From Rhizobium sp. CIAT894 (GTDB lineage: Bacteria > Pseudomonadota > Alphaproteobacteria > Rhizobiales > Rhizobiaceae): 64,000 nucleotides of DNA. The position numbers were made by a program, and so were the translations under genes. Position 1 is the stretch's first letter. Every line of letters starts with the position of its first letter. This document shows, one piece after another, positions 36,323 through 44,822 of this stretch. Under the pieces are notes generated by a model. That model saw nothing but the letters and a program-made list of their open reading frames with translations, was not told where the DNA came from and did no database searches. The stretch lies in assembly GCF_000172795.2 (NCBI RefSeq), contig NZ_CP020947.1, forward strand, positions 2,235,001 to 2,299,000, read 5' to 3'.

Positions 36323-37114
36323 TCAGGATTGCAACATATCCTTCTGCGTATCGGGGGCTTCCGTCACAGGTGGGCGCGGCGCCCTGTCGAACAGCGAAAA
36401 CAAGAGGAAGCCGAAGACGAAACCGCCGATATGGGCGTCCCAGGCAATGGGCTGGTCGCTATCGCCGACGAGCGGGATGCCGACGGCGATCAGGGCGTTG
36501 CCGACCAGCCACAGCAGCATGAAGATGACGACGGTTCGGCTCTTCAGTGCCTCGACGATGGAAAGCCTTGCATTGAGATGGGCCGGCAGCATCGGACGGC
36601 GTTCGGCCGGAAAAGCGAATCGGCAGGCAGCCCCCATCAGCCCGGAGATAACGCCAGACGCGCCGATCAGCAGCGTCACATCCCCCCAATTCAGGACCGC
36701 ATGCAGGGCGGCGGACGCGACGGCGGAAAAAAGCCAGAAGAGCACGAAACGCAGCGTCCCGATGCGGCGCACGACCGGCGCGCCAAAGGCCATCAGCCAG
36801 AAGGCGTTGAAGACGATATGCTGGATACTGCCGTGCAGCAGTGAATAGGTGACGGGTGTCCAGAACAGCTCCGGCCCCTGCTGTGAAAGGGGAATCACAT
36901 AGCGGGCGGGAACGAAGCCGAAGGTAAAGAGCAGCCAACTCATCGCATCGTCGGAGAGCAAGAGCTCCTGCACCGCAAAGATGACGACGAGCAGGCACAG
37001 GCTGAAGAACAGCGCCGGCGGAAGGTTGAAGACCGGTACGCGCGGCGGCTTTGCCGGCGGCTGGACCTCGGGAGGTTCGGGCGCCTTATGCGGCTCGGCC
37101 GTCTGCTCGTTCAT
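36323..37114 (-). CDS. rhomboid family intramembrane serine protease
   Basis: 263-residue membrane protease. A Pro-rich cytoplasmic N-terminus (about 35 residues) precedes six to seven hydrophobic segments. The rhomboid signatures are all present: LLHGSIQHIVFNAFWLMAFG (loop and helix 2), GASGVISGLMGA (catalytic Ser in GxSG) and AWDAHIGGFVFGFLLF (catalytic His). It cleaves membrane-spanning substrates within the bilayer; the substrates are unknown. I start at ATG 37114 because upstream in-frame codons run into the terminator at 37162-37192. It is convergent with nothing close and lies directly downstream (on its strand) of that orphan terminator. Confidence 0.93.
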   Translation of the reverse strand: MNEQTAEPHKAPEPPEVQPPAKPPRVPVFNLPPALFFSLCLLVVIFAVQELLLSDDAMSWLLFTFGFVPARYVIPLSQQGPELFWTPVTYSLLHGSIQHIVFNAFWLMAFGAPVVRRIGTLRFVLFWLFSAVASAALHAVLNWGDVTLLIGASGVISGLMGAACRFAFPAERRPMLPAHLNARLSIVEALKSRTVVIFMLLWLVGNALIAVGIPLVGDSDQPIAWDAHIGGFVFGFLLFSLFDRAPRPPVTEAPDTQKDMLQS

Positions 37115-37161
37115 TTTCAATATCGCCTCGTTGAGGCCACAGCCATACAGGAGCACCTGTC

Positions 37162-37192
37162 AAAAAAAAAGCCGTCCGAAGTGCCGGACGGC
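37162..37192 (-). terminator. strong intrinsic terminator with no upstream gene (minus strand)
   Basis: On the minus strand an 8-bp GC stem (GCCGTCCG, 37192-37185, with CGGACGGC, 37178-37171) is followed at once by nine U residues (37170-37162). This is a textbook Rho-independent terminator. It ends a transcript coming from the right, where no minus-strand protein gene is found. Confidence 0.85.
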
Positions 37193-37345
37193 GTGACCGG
37201 AGTTCCTGGAAAGACCTGGACCCCGCAGGTTGTGCTGAACTTCGAAAGTCGAAGCGATGAAAGGACAGTGTCACGACAGGCATCGCACCTCAACCGAAAC
37301 CGTTTCTTAACCTTAACCGCCGCGGTTTGGCATGAAATCCGCAAG
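37162..37345 (-). ncRNA. candidate orphan small RNA
   Basis: The terminator at 37162-37192 must end a transcript read on the minus strand from somewhere between the PAS gene start (37408) and 37193. The only minus-strand frames there cross the terminator itself, so a noncoding RNA of up to about 180 nt is the simplest reading. The 5' end was not located; I saw no convincing promoter, so the left-hand limit given is the terminator and the right-hand limit is a guess. Rhizobia carry several conserved small RNAs of this size; I could not match this one to a named family. Confidence 0.45.
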
Positions 37346-37407
37346 GTAGAGCCTGTACGGGCAATGACTGCCCGAAAATGATCCGGAATGGGACAGGTTG
37401 GTGTAAG

Positions 37408-38022
37408 ATGCGTGTACAAACGACCATCGAGATTTTTGACTATTGGAACCGTATCCGCGGCGCAGCCGATGCGCCGCTGAAATCGCAGGTCGAACCCTCC
37501 GCCGTCCCCCATCTGCTGCAAAGCCTGTTCATCCTCGAGACGCGAGAGGCAGGAGACATCGGCTTCCGGCTTGCCGGCACCCGCATCTGCGATCTGTTCG
37601 GGCGGGATCTGCGCGGCGAACGTTTCTCCTCCCTCTGGGCAAACGGCCAGGACGCGGATATCGAGCGTACCGCGATGGGCGTGATGGACCATGCCATGCC
37701 GGCTCTGTTCAATGCGACCGGCTACAGCACCGTCGGTCATCAAGCCTCCTTCGAGATCATCATGATGCCGTTGCGCTCGCCGCACGGCACCTGCGACCGG
37801 CTGCTCGGCGCGATCGCACCGACGGCGTCAGCGAGCTGGCTGGAGATTGTACCGCTTGAATTCCTGGCGCTCGACCGCAGCCGCCTGCTGCCCGGAAAAT
37901 TCGGCACGGGCACGCCGGCCGACCTGCGCCCCATCAACGAAATCGTCGCCGGCAAAAGCGTCGGTTTCGGCCAGGTCATGCGTCGCATGGTGTCTCATCT
38001 GCTGAGCGCGGAGGCGCACTGA
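37408..38022 (+). CDS. PAS-domain protein (PAS_5 type)
   Basis: 204-residue protein resembling the PAS_5 family common in alphaproteobacteria. The recognisable piece is GFRLAGTRICDLFGRDLRGE followed by an Ser/Leu-Trp segment (FSSLWANG), the usual middle of that domain. No output domain is attached. Such stand-alone PAS proteins may sense a ligand and bind a partner, often with a PilZ or cyclic-nucleotide component; here a PilZ gene follows 124 bp downstream on the same strand. The ATG at 37408 begins the conserved region; an in-frame ATG at 37378 lacks a site. Confidence 0.8.
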   Translation: MRVQTTIEIFDYWNRIRGAADAPLKSQVEPSAVPHLLQSLFILETREAGDIGFRLAGTRICDLFGRDLRGERFSSLWANGQDADIERTAMGVMDHAMPALFNATGYSTVGHQASFEIIMMPLRSPHGTCDRLLGAIAPTASASWLEIVPLEFLALDRSRLLPGKFGTGTPADLRPINEIVAGKSVGFGQVMRRMVSHLLSAEAH

Positions 38023-38146
38023 CCGTTTCGTTTCAGGACATAGCACGCACTCGTTTTCGGCTATGTCCAAATGAGGCAAAACAACCTTCTGTTAATGGAT
38101 TGGGGGTAAAGATCGGTCTCTGCGATTTTGATGAAGAAGCCTTTTG

Positions 38147-38758
38147 ATGCACTCGTTCCAGCCAGCTCAGACGCAACGACCTGCGCCGCGCCCTGAACAG
38201 GGCGTTTTCCAGCGCGTGCCGATCAATATGCAAGGCCGGCTGATGCTTGCGAATTACGAGGAATTCGAATGCATGGTGATCGACATGTCGCCTGGCGACA
38301 TGTACGTCACCTGCTCCGGCCGGCCACGTGCCAACGAACGCGTCGTCGCCTATATCGATCACCTCGGCCGCGTCGAAGGTTATGTCCAGACGCTCGATGG
38401 CCGCGGCTTCGCCATGTCGATCAATGCCACCGAGCGCAAGCGCGAGAAGCTCGCCGCCCAGCTCACCTGGCTAGCCAACAAGCACGAACTCGGCCTACCG
38501 GAAGATCGTCGCCATGACCGCCTGACGCCGCGCGACACCAATACCGAGCTGACGCTGGAGGACGGCACGCGTTATAGCTGCCGCATCATGGACCTTTCGC
38601 TGTCGGGCGCCGCTGTCGATGTCGAGATGCGCCCCTCGATCGGAACGGCAGTGCGCCTCGGCAACATGCGCGGCCGCGTCGTGCGCCATTTCGTCGAAGG
38701 CGTCGCGATCGAATTCCTGTCGATCCAGTCCCGCGAGACGCTGCGCGAATTCCTCTGA
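38147..38758 (+). CDS. PilZ-domain protein with tandem PilZ-like units
   Basis: 203-residue protein with two PilZ-like units. The second (about 120-203) has the c-di-GMP-binding RLTPR (RxxxR) and DLSLSGAAV (D/NxSxxG) motifs intact. The first (about 20-105) keeps the fold (FECMVIDMSPGDMYVTC) but its DxSxxG position reads DMSPGD and no RxxxR is clear, so it probably does not bind ligand. Dual PilZ proteins of this type regulate motility, polysaccharide or cell-cycle outputs in alphaproteobacteria. The start is the ATG at 38147 (preceded by an in-frame TTG). It follows the PAS protein gene, with no terminator seen between. Confidence 0.88.
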   Translation: MHSFQPAQTQRPAPRPEQGVFQRVPINMQGRLMLANYEEFECMVIDMSPGDMYVTCSGRPRANERVVAYIDHLGRVEGYVQTLDGRGFAMSINATERKREKLAAQLTWLANKHELGLPEDRRHDRLTPRDTNTELTLEDGTRYSCRIMDLSLSGAAVDVEMRPSIGTAVRLGNMRGRVVRHFVEGVAIEFLSIQSRETLREFL

Positions 38759-39023
38759 CAGGCTGTCGATCGCGCTGCGTTTGCCAGGTCCGGCACACAC
38801 CCGGTCAGGTCACGTTGAAACCGCTGAGCGTCACGGCAAGAGATCAGCAAGCGGCGACCGACCGGGCTTCGGACAGAAGGCTCAAATTCTGTCGCAAGTC
38901 GTTCCAGCCAGTCGATAGGAATATTGTGAGTGGAACAACCTGCGACACAGGTCGGCATGCCCGCCCGTCTTCCATTCGTCATGGACATGATGGATAAAGC
39001 CCGCCTCGACCGCAGGCGCACCG

Positions 39024-39998
39024 ATGTCAGCTCTCTATCCGGAAATCGAACCCTATGATCATGGCCTGCTCGATACGGGCGATGGCAATCTGATCTATTG
39101 GGAGACCTGCGGCAATCCGGCGGGCCGGCCGGCGCTGGTGCTGCATGGCGGGCCAGGCTCCGGCTGTTCGACGACGGCGCGGCGCTATTTCGATCCCGAT
39201 ATCTACCGAATCATTCTGTTCGATCAGCGCAATTGCGGACGCAGTCTGCCGAGTGCTGCCGATCCGCAAACCGATCTCTCCCTCAACACCACCTGGCATC
39301 TCGTTGCCGATATCGAGCGACTGCGGCTCTTCTTCAGCATCGACACCTGGCTCGTTTTCGGCAATTCCTGGGGCTCGACGCTGGCGCTCGCTTATGCCGA
39401 AACCCATCCCGAGCGCGTCGCCGCAATCGTCATCGCAGGCGTGACCACCACAAGGCGGTCGGAAGTCGACTGGCTCTATCGCGGCATGGCGCCGCTCTTT
39501 CCGGAAGAATGGCACCGTTTCCAGCAGGGAGCTCGCGTAGGCAGCCAGCAGCCAGATCAGGACATGGTGGCCGCCTATCATCGCCTGCTCAACGACCCCA
39601 GCCCGCAGACGCGGCTGAAGGCGGCGCGCGACTGGCATGACTGGGAGGCGGCCTCGATCCTGCTCGCCGATCCTGAAGGCCTGCCCAGCCGCTGGGCCGA
39701 TCCGGCCTATCTGCTGACCCGCGCCCGCATCATTACCCACTATTTCACCCATGGCGCCTGGCTGGAAGATGGCCAGCTTTTGAAGAACGTCGCGCGACTG
39801 GCCGGCATTCCTGCCATCCTGCTGCAGGGAAGGCTCGACGTCGAGGCGCCGCTTGTCACCGCCTGGGAACTTGCCCGCGCCTGGCCGCAAAGCGAACTCC
39901 AAATCCTTCCGCATGCCGCCCATTCCACTGCAAATCCCGATATGAGTGCGGCGATCGTCGCCGCCACCGATCGATTTCGCAATTTTCTTCAAAAATAA
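39024..39998 (+). CDS. pip: proline iminopeptidase
   Basis: 324-residue alpha/beta hydrolase of peptidase family S33 that removes N-terminal proline from peptides. LVLHGGPGSGCSTTARRYFD is the family's oxyanion segment, VFGNSWGSTLALAYAETHPE the nucleophile elbow (Ser), GRLDVEAPLVTAWELARAWP carries the catalytic Asp and LPHAAHS the His. Length and order of motifs match bacterial Pip. It is cytoplasmic: no signal peptide. The start ATG lies directly before the conserved LYPEIEPYDHGLLDTGDGN. No close operon partner; a 365-bp AT-rich gap follows. Confidence 0.95.
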   Translation: MSALYPEIEPYDHGLLDTGDGNLIYWETCGNPAGRPALVLHGGPGSGCSTTARRYFDPDIYRIILFDQRNCGRSLPSAADPQTDLSLNTTWHLVADIERLRLFFSIDTWLVFGNSWGSTLALAYAETHPERVAAIVIAGVTTTRRSEVDWLYRGMAPLFPEEWHRFQQGARVGSQQPDQDMVAAYHRLLNDPSPQTRLKAARDWHDWEAASILLADPEGLPSRWADPAYLLTRARIITHYFTHGAWLEDGQLLKNVARLAGIPAILLQGRLDVEAPLVTAWELARAWPQSELQILPHAAHSTANPDMSAAIVAATDRFRNFLQK

Positions 39999-40363
39999 TT
40001 TGCCGGCGAAAACGCGGATCTGAGCGCTATTCCGCTTTTAAAGTGGCCGAATCGGCCGAATCCGACTTGCATCGCCGGCTTTCAGCGCGCCGCCCGAGCA
40101 CATCTGATTTTACCCGGCTCACCGAAAAACCCTTAACGCCGGGACAGCAACGCAACCTTTCTGCGGCCGAAAGTCTTGTTGCGCAAATTACATTTTTAAT
40201 CGATTTCGAGACAAATCCGCATCAAGTTTTAGTCGCATTCGACTTGGTTTTTAGTCAGGTTTTATCCGTATTTGAATCAACTAAACCTTTAATTCTATTA
40301 CGTAATTTTGCGTGAGATAAAAACGTCTGTGCGATTGTCGCCTCAACTTACGGGGAGACGGCA
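39999..40363. promoter_or_regulatory. 365-bp AT-rich intergenic region
   Basis: No gene was recognised. The first 60 bp contain GGCCGA-1-TCGGCC (40045-40057). From about 40180 the DNA is far richer in A/T than its surroundings (runs such as TTTTTAATCG and AACCTTTAATTC) and ends with ATTACGTAAT at 40297-40306. It is probably the promoter of the peptidase gene at 40364, possibly with bound regulators. A 90-codon open frame here was not accepted. Confidence 0.35.
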
Positions 40364-40969
40364 ATGACAAGTGCGAATATCCTGAAAGGCGGCCTGCTGG
40401 CCGGTATCATCACTATGGCAATGGCGGGTTCGGGACAGGCGACGCCCGCCAGCATGGCGCTCGCTGGCAATGCCAGCCCGCCGATCGGACACTATGAATT
40501 CTGCAAGGCGAATCCGAAGGAATGTGTCGAAGTCGGCGGTGATGCCGGACCGGCTATCCTGACCGAGGAGCGCTGGAAGGAAATTCTCAAGGTCAACTAC
40601 ACTGTCAATTCGACGATTCAGCCGGAGACGGATGAACAGATCTACGGCGTCGAAGAACACTGGGCCTATCCCACAACCGTCGGCGACTGCGAGGACTATG
40701 CCCTGCTGAAGCGCAAGATGCTGATCGAGGACGGCTTCTCGCCCTCAGACACGCTGATGACAGTCGTGTTGCAGCCGAATGGCGAAGGCCATGCCGTGCT
40801 GACGGTCCGCACCGATCATGGCGACTTCATTCTCGACAACATGCGCAACAAGGTGCTGCTGTGGTCGGATACCGAATACACCTATCTGAAGCGCCAGTCC
40901 GCCGACGATCCGGCCCGCTGGTCGAAGCTTCAGGATGGCCGCGCTGTCGCGGTTGGTAGCGTCAAGTAA
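40364..40969 (+). CDS. exported transglutaminase-like cysteine peptidase
   Basis: 201-residue secreted protein. A signal peptide (GGLLAGIITMAMAGSGQA) precedes a bacterial transglutaminase-like cysteine proteinase (BTLCP) domain. The catalytic triad can be read: Cys in VGDCEDYALLKRKMLIEDG, His in GEGHAVLTVRTDHG and Asp in FILDNMRN. A CKANPKEC pair near the mature N-terminus probably forms a disulfide. BTLCPs often work with type I secretion or c-di-GMP-controlled adhesin release, but no partner gene is nearby. CGGGGAGACGGCA before the ATG is a good ribosome site. A strong terminator follows at 41044. Confidence 0.9.
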   Translation: MTSANILKGGLLAGIITMAMAGSGQATPASMALAGNASPPIGHYEFCKANPKECVEVGGDAGPAILTEERWKEILKVNYTVNSTIQPETDEQIYGVEEHWAYPTTVGDCEDYALLKRKMLIEDGFSPSDTLMTVVLQPNGEGHAVLTVRTDHGDFILDNMRNKVLLWSDTEYTYLKRQSADDPARWSKLQDGRAVAVGSVK

Positions 40970-41043
40970 GAACAGCCTGCCGGCCGACGCCGGCAGCCTG
41001 CGGCCCGGTCAGTCCCCGCATTCCGTCCCCGACCGGCGCCCAA

Positions 41044-41080
41044 GAGCCGTTCCCGCTGTCCCGGGAACGGCTCGCTTTCT
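41044..41080 (+). terminator. intrinsic terminator after the transglutaminase-like peptidase
   Basis: A 12-bp stem (GAGCCGTTCCCG, 41044-41055, with CGGGAACGGCTC, 41062-41073) is followed by GCTTTCTTTT. It closes the peptidase transcript 75 bp past its stop. The rest of the 40970-41326 gap holds nothing else I can support. Confidence 0.8.
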
Positions 41081-41326
41081 TTTGGGACAGGCCTTCGTTT
41101 TCTCCCTCGCCACGCCTTCCAAATCGCAATGCATGTCGCCCGGAATGTGCAAAGGTTCCGAAGGACGACAGGCATGAAAACAAGGCGCCAAAACACCTCG
41201 GATGAATCACGTTCGACGCGATGCGCCTTAGCGAATTGTTAACCATGCCGGTCTGATCATGCCGATCAGATTCACCATCGGCATCGGCGGTCCATGTTTC
41301 CCGCGGCCGAAACGCGAAGAACCGCC

Positions 41327-42073
41327 ATGAGCCATGCCGTGCACAGCGCATCCTACGAGCAGCCGCTTTTTTCCATGGGGTTTCTCCTGCGCACCATGGC
41401 CGTGATCGCGGTCCTTGCCGTGCTGACCGTCGCCATCAGCATTGGTGGGCGTTGGTTCGGGCGGCATATCTCGCTTGCCGGCAACACCGACAGCACCGCT
41501 GAAATTTCACTGACGATCGGCCGCGACAGCGTGAAATTCCCCGAGAATGCCATCCGCTTCCCGAGCCAGAGGCATGAAGGCGCGGCCGAGCGCGTCGATC
41601 TTTACCTCGCCTGGCCTGAAATGCAGGGTTATGGCAGGGAAAACCATCTTCGATTCGACGATGTCTCCCAATCCTCCGGCCTGATCTTCCTGCAACTCAC
41701 CCAGAGCACCATGTCGCGCGACATGTCCGGCCGGCTGGAGCCGATATATTCGCATCTGCTCGAAGGAGCGGCCGAGACTTTCGGCAACGGTCTGACGCTG
41801 CATCGTCTGCGCGCCGACGCCGGTTATGGCGACGAGGTGCTGCTGACGGCGCCCGTCAAAGGTGGCCCGGATTACGTCGTGCGCTGCATATTGCCTTCAG
41901 CCCCGGACGAGGCGGCGAGCGGAGATTGCCAGCGCGATATCAAAGTCGGCAACGATCTCAGCGTTCTCTACCGCTTCTCCAGCAGCCATCTCGACGACTG
42001 GGAACATATTGATGCCGCTATCCGCACCTTTGTGGAAGCGCGTCTTATGAACCGTTCTGCGACAAGTCCCTAA
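41327..42073 (+). CDS. membrane-anchored hypothetical protein
   Basis: 248 residues, no named family recognised. One membrane segment (about 20-42, MAVIAVLAVLTVAISIGG) follows a short cytoplasmic tail; the rest is periplasmic. The soluble part has regular polar sequence without low complexity and two cysteines (VRCILPS, GDCQRDI) about 17 apart that could pair. Codon use matches the neighbours, and the frame is long enough to be real. The start at ATG 41327 was chosen over 41294 because the membrane segment then lies at the usual distance. The DacF-type carboxypeptidase gene follows on the same strand, hinting at a cell-envelope role. Confidence 0.65.
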   Translation: MSHAVHSASYEQPLFSMGFLLRTMAVIAVLAVLTVAISIGGRWFGRHISLAGNTDSTAEISLTIGRDSVKFPENAIRFPSQRHEGAAERVDLYLAWPEMQGYGRENHLRFDDVSQSSGLIFLQLTQSTMSRDMSGRLEPIYSHLLEGAAETFGNGLTLHRLRADAGYGDEVLLTAPVKGGPDYVVRCILPSAPDEAASGDCQRDIKVGNDLSVLYRFSSSHLDDWEHIDAAIRTFVEARLMNRSATSP

Positions 42074-42230
42074 AATGCTCCCCGGACAGCGAAATAAACG
42101 ATTCATCATAAACGGATTGGTAACGCCCAATCGGTAGGTTTGAAAGACGAGCTGTGCGGCGGGAGGTGTGCGGTTCCGGCCGAATATCTGAAGCGCCAAA
42201 TATCTGAAATGCAAAGCGAAGAGTGGAATA

Positions 42231-43775
42231 GTGTCAAGGTCAGTCTCCTCCGTATCATCGTCCCGATCCGGCAGTTTTTTCGCAAAGCTGCTGGCGATCC
42301 TTTCGGTGGCCGTCACGATCGTCCTGGTCGATTCGGTAAGTGCCGAAGCGGAAGCGGCGAATTCGAAATATGCAGGCATCGTCGTCGACGCCAAGACCGG
42401 CAATGTTCTCTACAGTGAGAATGCCGACCGGCTGCAATATCCCGCCTCGCTGACCAAGATGATGACCCTCTACATGACCTTCGAGGCGCTGGAGCAGGGT
42501 CGCATCCGCCTGGATACGCCGGTTCCCTTCTCCGCCCATGCAGCAGCTCAGGCGCCGACCAAACTCGGCGTTCGCGCCGGCGGCACGATCACCGTCGAAC
42601 AAGGCATTCTCGGCCTCGTCACCCTGTCGGCCAATGATGCCGCAACCGCGCTCGGCGAAATGCTCGGCGGCGGCAGCGAGGATCGCTTTGGCCAGTTGAT
42701 GACCGCCAAGGCGCATGCGCTCGGCATGACGCGCACCACCTATCGCAATGCCAACGGCCTGCCGAATACGGCGCAGATGACGACGGCGCGCGATCAAGCC
42801 CGCCTCGGCATCGCTCTTCGCCAGCATTTCCCGCAATATTACGGCTACTTCTCCACCCGCGCCTTCAAGTTCGGCACACGCACGATTCGCAGCCATAACC
42901 GCCTGGTCGGTTCGGTGGCCGGCGTCGACGGTATCAAGACCGGTTATACCAGGGCTGCCGGTTTCAATCTGGTAAGCTCGGTGCAACTGGACGGCAAGTC
43001 GATCGTCGGCGTCGTGCTCGGCGGCGTTTCGGGGCCGGCTCGTGATGCGCAGATGCGCAATCTGATCGCCGCCTATCTGCCGAAGGCCTCGAGCCGCGGC
43101 GGATCGTCGGCACTGATCGCCCAGGCGGCCCCTGCCCCTGCAATGATCGAGACACCTGAACCGGTCCAGCCGCAGAAGGTTCAGCAGAAGACCCAGCCGC
43201 AAATGGCAAAGACGATCACCGCTGCGCAGCAACCGGTTTCGGCAACCGTCGCCGATCTCAGCCTGCCGCACAAAGGCCCGCTGCCGGATGCGCGCGAGGT
43301 CGCCGGGACCGAGGTCGCCTATGCCGAGACCACGCAGTCGAAGTCCGACAATCCGCTGGTCGCACAGCCGATGCCGGCGCCAACCAAGGTCAAGACCACG
43401 ACCTTCAAGCAGCAGGCATCGGTGCCCGCACCGAAGCCGTCCGAACAAGACGATGCCGGCGTCGATAACGTCACAACGGCCTCGACCAGCCCTACTTCTG
43501 CTGGCGCCGCTTCCAGTGGCAATGGCCCGGCCGGCTGGGTCGTGCAGGTCGGCGTCTCGCCGAGCCGGCAGATGGCCATGGACCTTCTGGATAGCGCCAA
43601 GACCAAGGGCGGCAAGGCATTGGCCTCGGCAAAGCCTTTCGCCGTCGCTTACGGTGCCGGTGGTGATCAGCTCTACCGCGCCCGCTTCGGCGGTTTCGAT
43701 GACCAGCGCGATGCGGTCAACGCCTGCAAGGCCTTGAAGAAGGCTGGCGTCAAGTGCTGGGCGGCTGCCCAATGA
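42231..43775 (+). CDS. D-alanyl-D-alanine carboxypeptidase (DacF/PBP5 type) with SPOR domain
   Basis: 514-residue peptidoglycan enzyme of the S11 family that trims the terminal D-Ala of pentapeptides. After a signal peptide (FFAKLLAILSVAVTIVLVDS), the catalytic domain shows all three motifs: SLTKM (SxxK), SANDA (SxN) and GIKTGYT (KTG). A long Pro/Ala/Gln-rich linker (about 290-425) leads to a C-terminal SPOR domain of about 70 residues that binds denuded glycan at the division site. The start is GTG 42231 after GAAGAGTGG. A fusion of this kind, carboxypeptidase plus SPOR, is common in rhizobia and points to septal activity. Confidence 0.92.
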   Translation: MSRSVSSVSSSRSGSFFAKLLAILSVAVTIVLVDSVSAEAEAANSKYAGIVVDAKTGNVLYSENADRLQYPASLTKMMTLYMTFEALEQGRIRLDTPVPFSAHAAAQAPTKLGVRAGGTITVEQGILGLVTLSANDAATALGEMLGGGSEDRFGQLMTAKAHALGMTRTTYRNANGLPNTAQMTTARDQARLGIALRQHFPQYYGYFSTRAFKFGTRTIRSHNRLVGSVAGVDGIKTGYTRAAGFNLVSSVQLDGKSIVGVVLGGVSGPARDAQMRNLIAAYLPKASSRGGSSALIAQAAPAPAMIETPEPVQPQKVQQKTQPQMAKTITAAQQPVSATVADLSLPHKGPLPDAREVAGTEVAYAETTQSKSDNPLVAQPMPAPTKVKTTTFKQQASVPAPKPSEQDDAGVDNVTTASTSPTSAGAASSGNGPAGWVVQVGVSPSRQMAMDLLDSAKTKGGKALASAKPFAVAYGAGGDQLYRARFGGFDDQRDAVNACKALKKAGVKCWAAAQ

Positions 43776-43888
43776 GCTATTCGATGCTGCCTGCAAGATG
43801 GCCGGCGGCGTCGATAACGGCCGGAATCGGTGTTTGCGTTTCCGGCCACCGTTCTTGAACTCGATCAGTATTGCGTACGGGGAAAACA

Positions 43889-44164
43889 ATGGCGATCAAT
43901 GAGAATGTTCCAGGAATGCCTTCAGACCGCCGCATGACGGCCAAGGGCCGCTCTTCTCTGCATCCGTTGCACGAGGCGGCAATGCGCCTGGCCGAGATCG
44001 GCCTGCAGCGGCCGAAGCCGAAGTCTCCGAAAACAAGGGATCTCATCAATCTGCTGCTTTGCCACGGTGCCCGCGCCTGGCGCTATTCCCAGCCCGAAGC
44101 CCGCATCCATCTGCACGTGATCTCGCAGGACGGCAGCGTGCCGGTGCATCTGCGCCTGCGCTGA
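43889..44164 (+). CDS. small conserved hypothetical protein (Rhizobiaceae)
   Basis: 91 residues, no family name known to me. The sequence is basic and mostly helical (LHPLHEAAMRLAEIGLQ, DLINLLLCHGARAWRY) and ends IHLHVISQDGSVPVHLRLR, with no signal peptide, membrane segment or metal motif. GGGGAAAACA before the ATG at 43889 is a plausible ribosome site, and a GTG at 43871 would extend it by six residues. The density of basic residues suggests nucleic-acid or membrane-surface contact, but this is a guess. A RIME-like repeat begins 7 bp past its stop. Confidence 0.6.
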   Translation: MAINENVPGMPSDRRMTAKGRSSLHPLHEAAMRLAEIGLQRPKPKSPKTRDLINLLLCHGARAWRYSQPEARIHLHVISQDGSVPVHLRLR

Positions 44165-44171
44165 GAGGGTC

Positions 44172-44302
44172 AGAGCATGTCGTGCAAAGGTGTGCAGCGG
44201 TTTTCCCAGGCAAAGCGCGAAGCGCTTTTGCCGCAACGGCATGCGTAAAAACAAGGAGTTAAAGCGCGAAGAGCGAATCTGAAAGATCGCGACGCGCTTT
44301 AG
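44172..44302 (+). repeat. RIME-like palindromic intergenic repeat, copy 1
   Basis: 131-bp element composed of nested palindromes, including GGCAAAGCGCGAAGCGCTTTTGCC-type symmetry around 44210-44235. It aligns over its whole length with the reverse complement of 49565-49692. Both copies lie in 3' intergenic DNA. This fits the Rhizobium-specific intergenic mosaic elements (RIME), whose function is unknown. Open frames inside it are not real genes. Confidence 0.8.
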
Positions 44303-44323
44303 ACGTCCACCTGCAGAAAAGAA

Positions 44324-44761
44324 CTAAAGCAGGCCAAGTTCCGTCAGCTCGCGGCGAAGGTCTGCGGGCATTTCGACAATACCGGCACCTAGGCTTGTCA
44401 GGTCGCGCGGCACGTCGTCCTCCGTGTAATAACGCCAGCCCTGGAAGGGACGCTTCGGCTGCACGGCCGTCTCGATGACTTCAGGGCCGAGCATCAGGCG
44501 GCACCGCGAAATGCCCTCGCCGTCGGTGAAGGTCTCGATGCCGAGCAGCTTTTGGCGCGCCTGCACCTGCCCCTTGATCACCCAATAGAGCGAGCCGCCG
44601 TCCAGCAGCTCCTCCATGCGTTTCGGCACCATGCGCGTCGTGTGCACGGAGTGCGGCTCAAGTCCGGCTGCGATGGCGCTGAGCGAACGTTCCGCCACCC
44701 ATTCGCGCAGATCGTCTATCGAGTCGGCGCCGACACAGAGTTTGATGAGATGCAATGCCAT
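44324..44761 (-). CDS. DUF1489 family protein
   Basis: 145-residue cytoplasmic protein of the DUF1489 family, restricted mostly to alphaproteobacteria. The family marks are the N-terminal HLIKLCVGADSIDDLREW, the central VHTTRMVPKRMEELLDGGSL and GWRYYTEDDVPRDL near the end. The fold is unknown to me and no catalytic motif stands out. The ATG at 44761 begins the conserved part; the open frame extends upstream to 44818 without a ribosome site. It lies 62 bp downstream of sdaA on the same strand and may be cotranscribed with it. Confidence 0.9.
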   Translation of the reverse strand: MALHLIKLCVGADSIDDLREWVAERSLSAIAAGLEPHSVHTTRMVPKRMEELLDGGSLYWVIKGQVQARQKLLGIETFTDGEGISRCRLMLGPEVIETAVQPKRPFQGWRYYTEDDVPRDLTSLGAGIVEMPADLRRELTELGLL

Positions 44762-44822
44762 GCCGCCGTTGAAATCCTTTTGGCAGCGGCCGTCAAGCGG
44801 CAACCACCGGGAGTCCACAAAC

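Noticed and set aside
36981..37785. Minus-strand frames crossing the 37162-37192 terminator
   Set aside because: A coding region spanning a perfect U9 terminator is implausible, and the frames are antisense to the PAS gene.
40043..40315. 90-codon plus-strand frame in the AT-rich gap
   Set aside because: No ribosome site, unusual composition and no recognisable domain; more likely promoter DNA.
44059..44262. Open frames inside the RIME-like repeat (for example LRQKRFALCLGKPL on either copy)
   Set aside because: The same peptide appears from both repeat copies; it is translated repeat sequence, a common misannotation in rhizobia.
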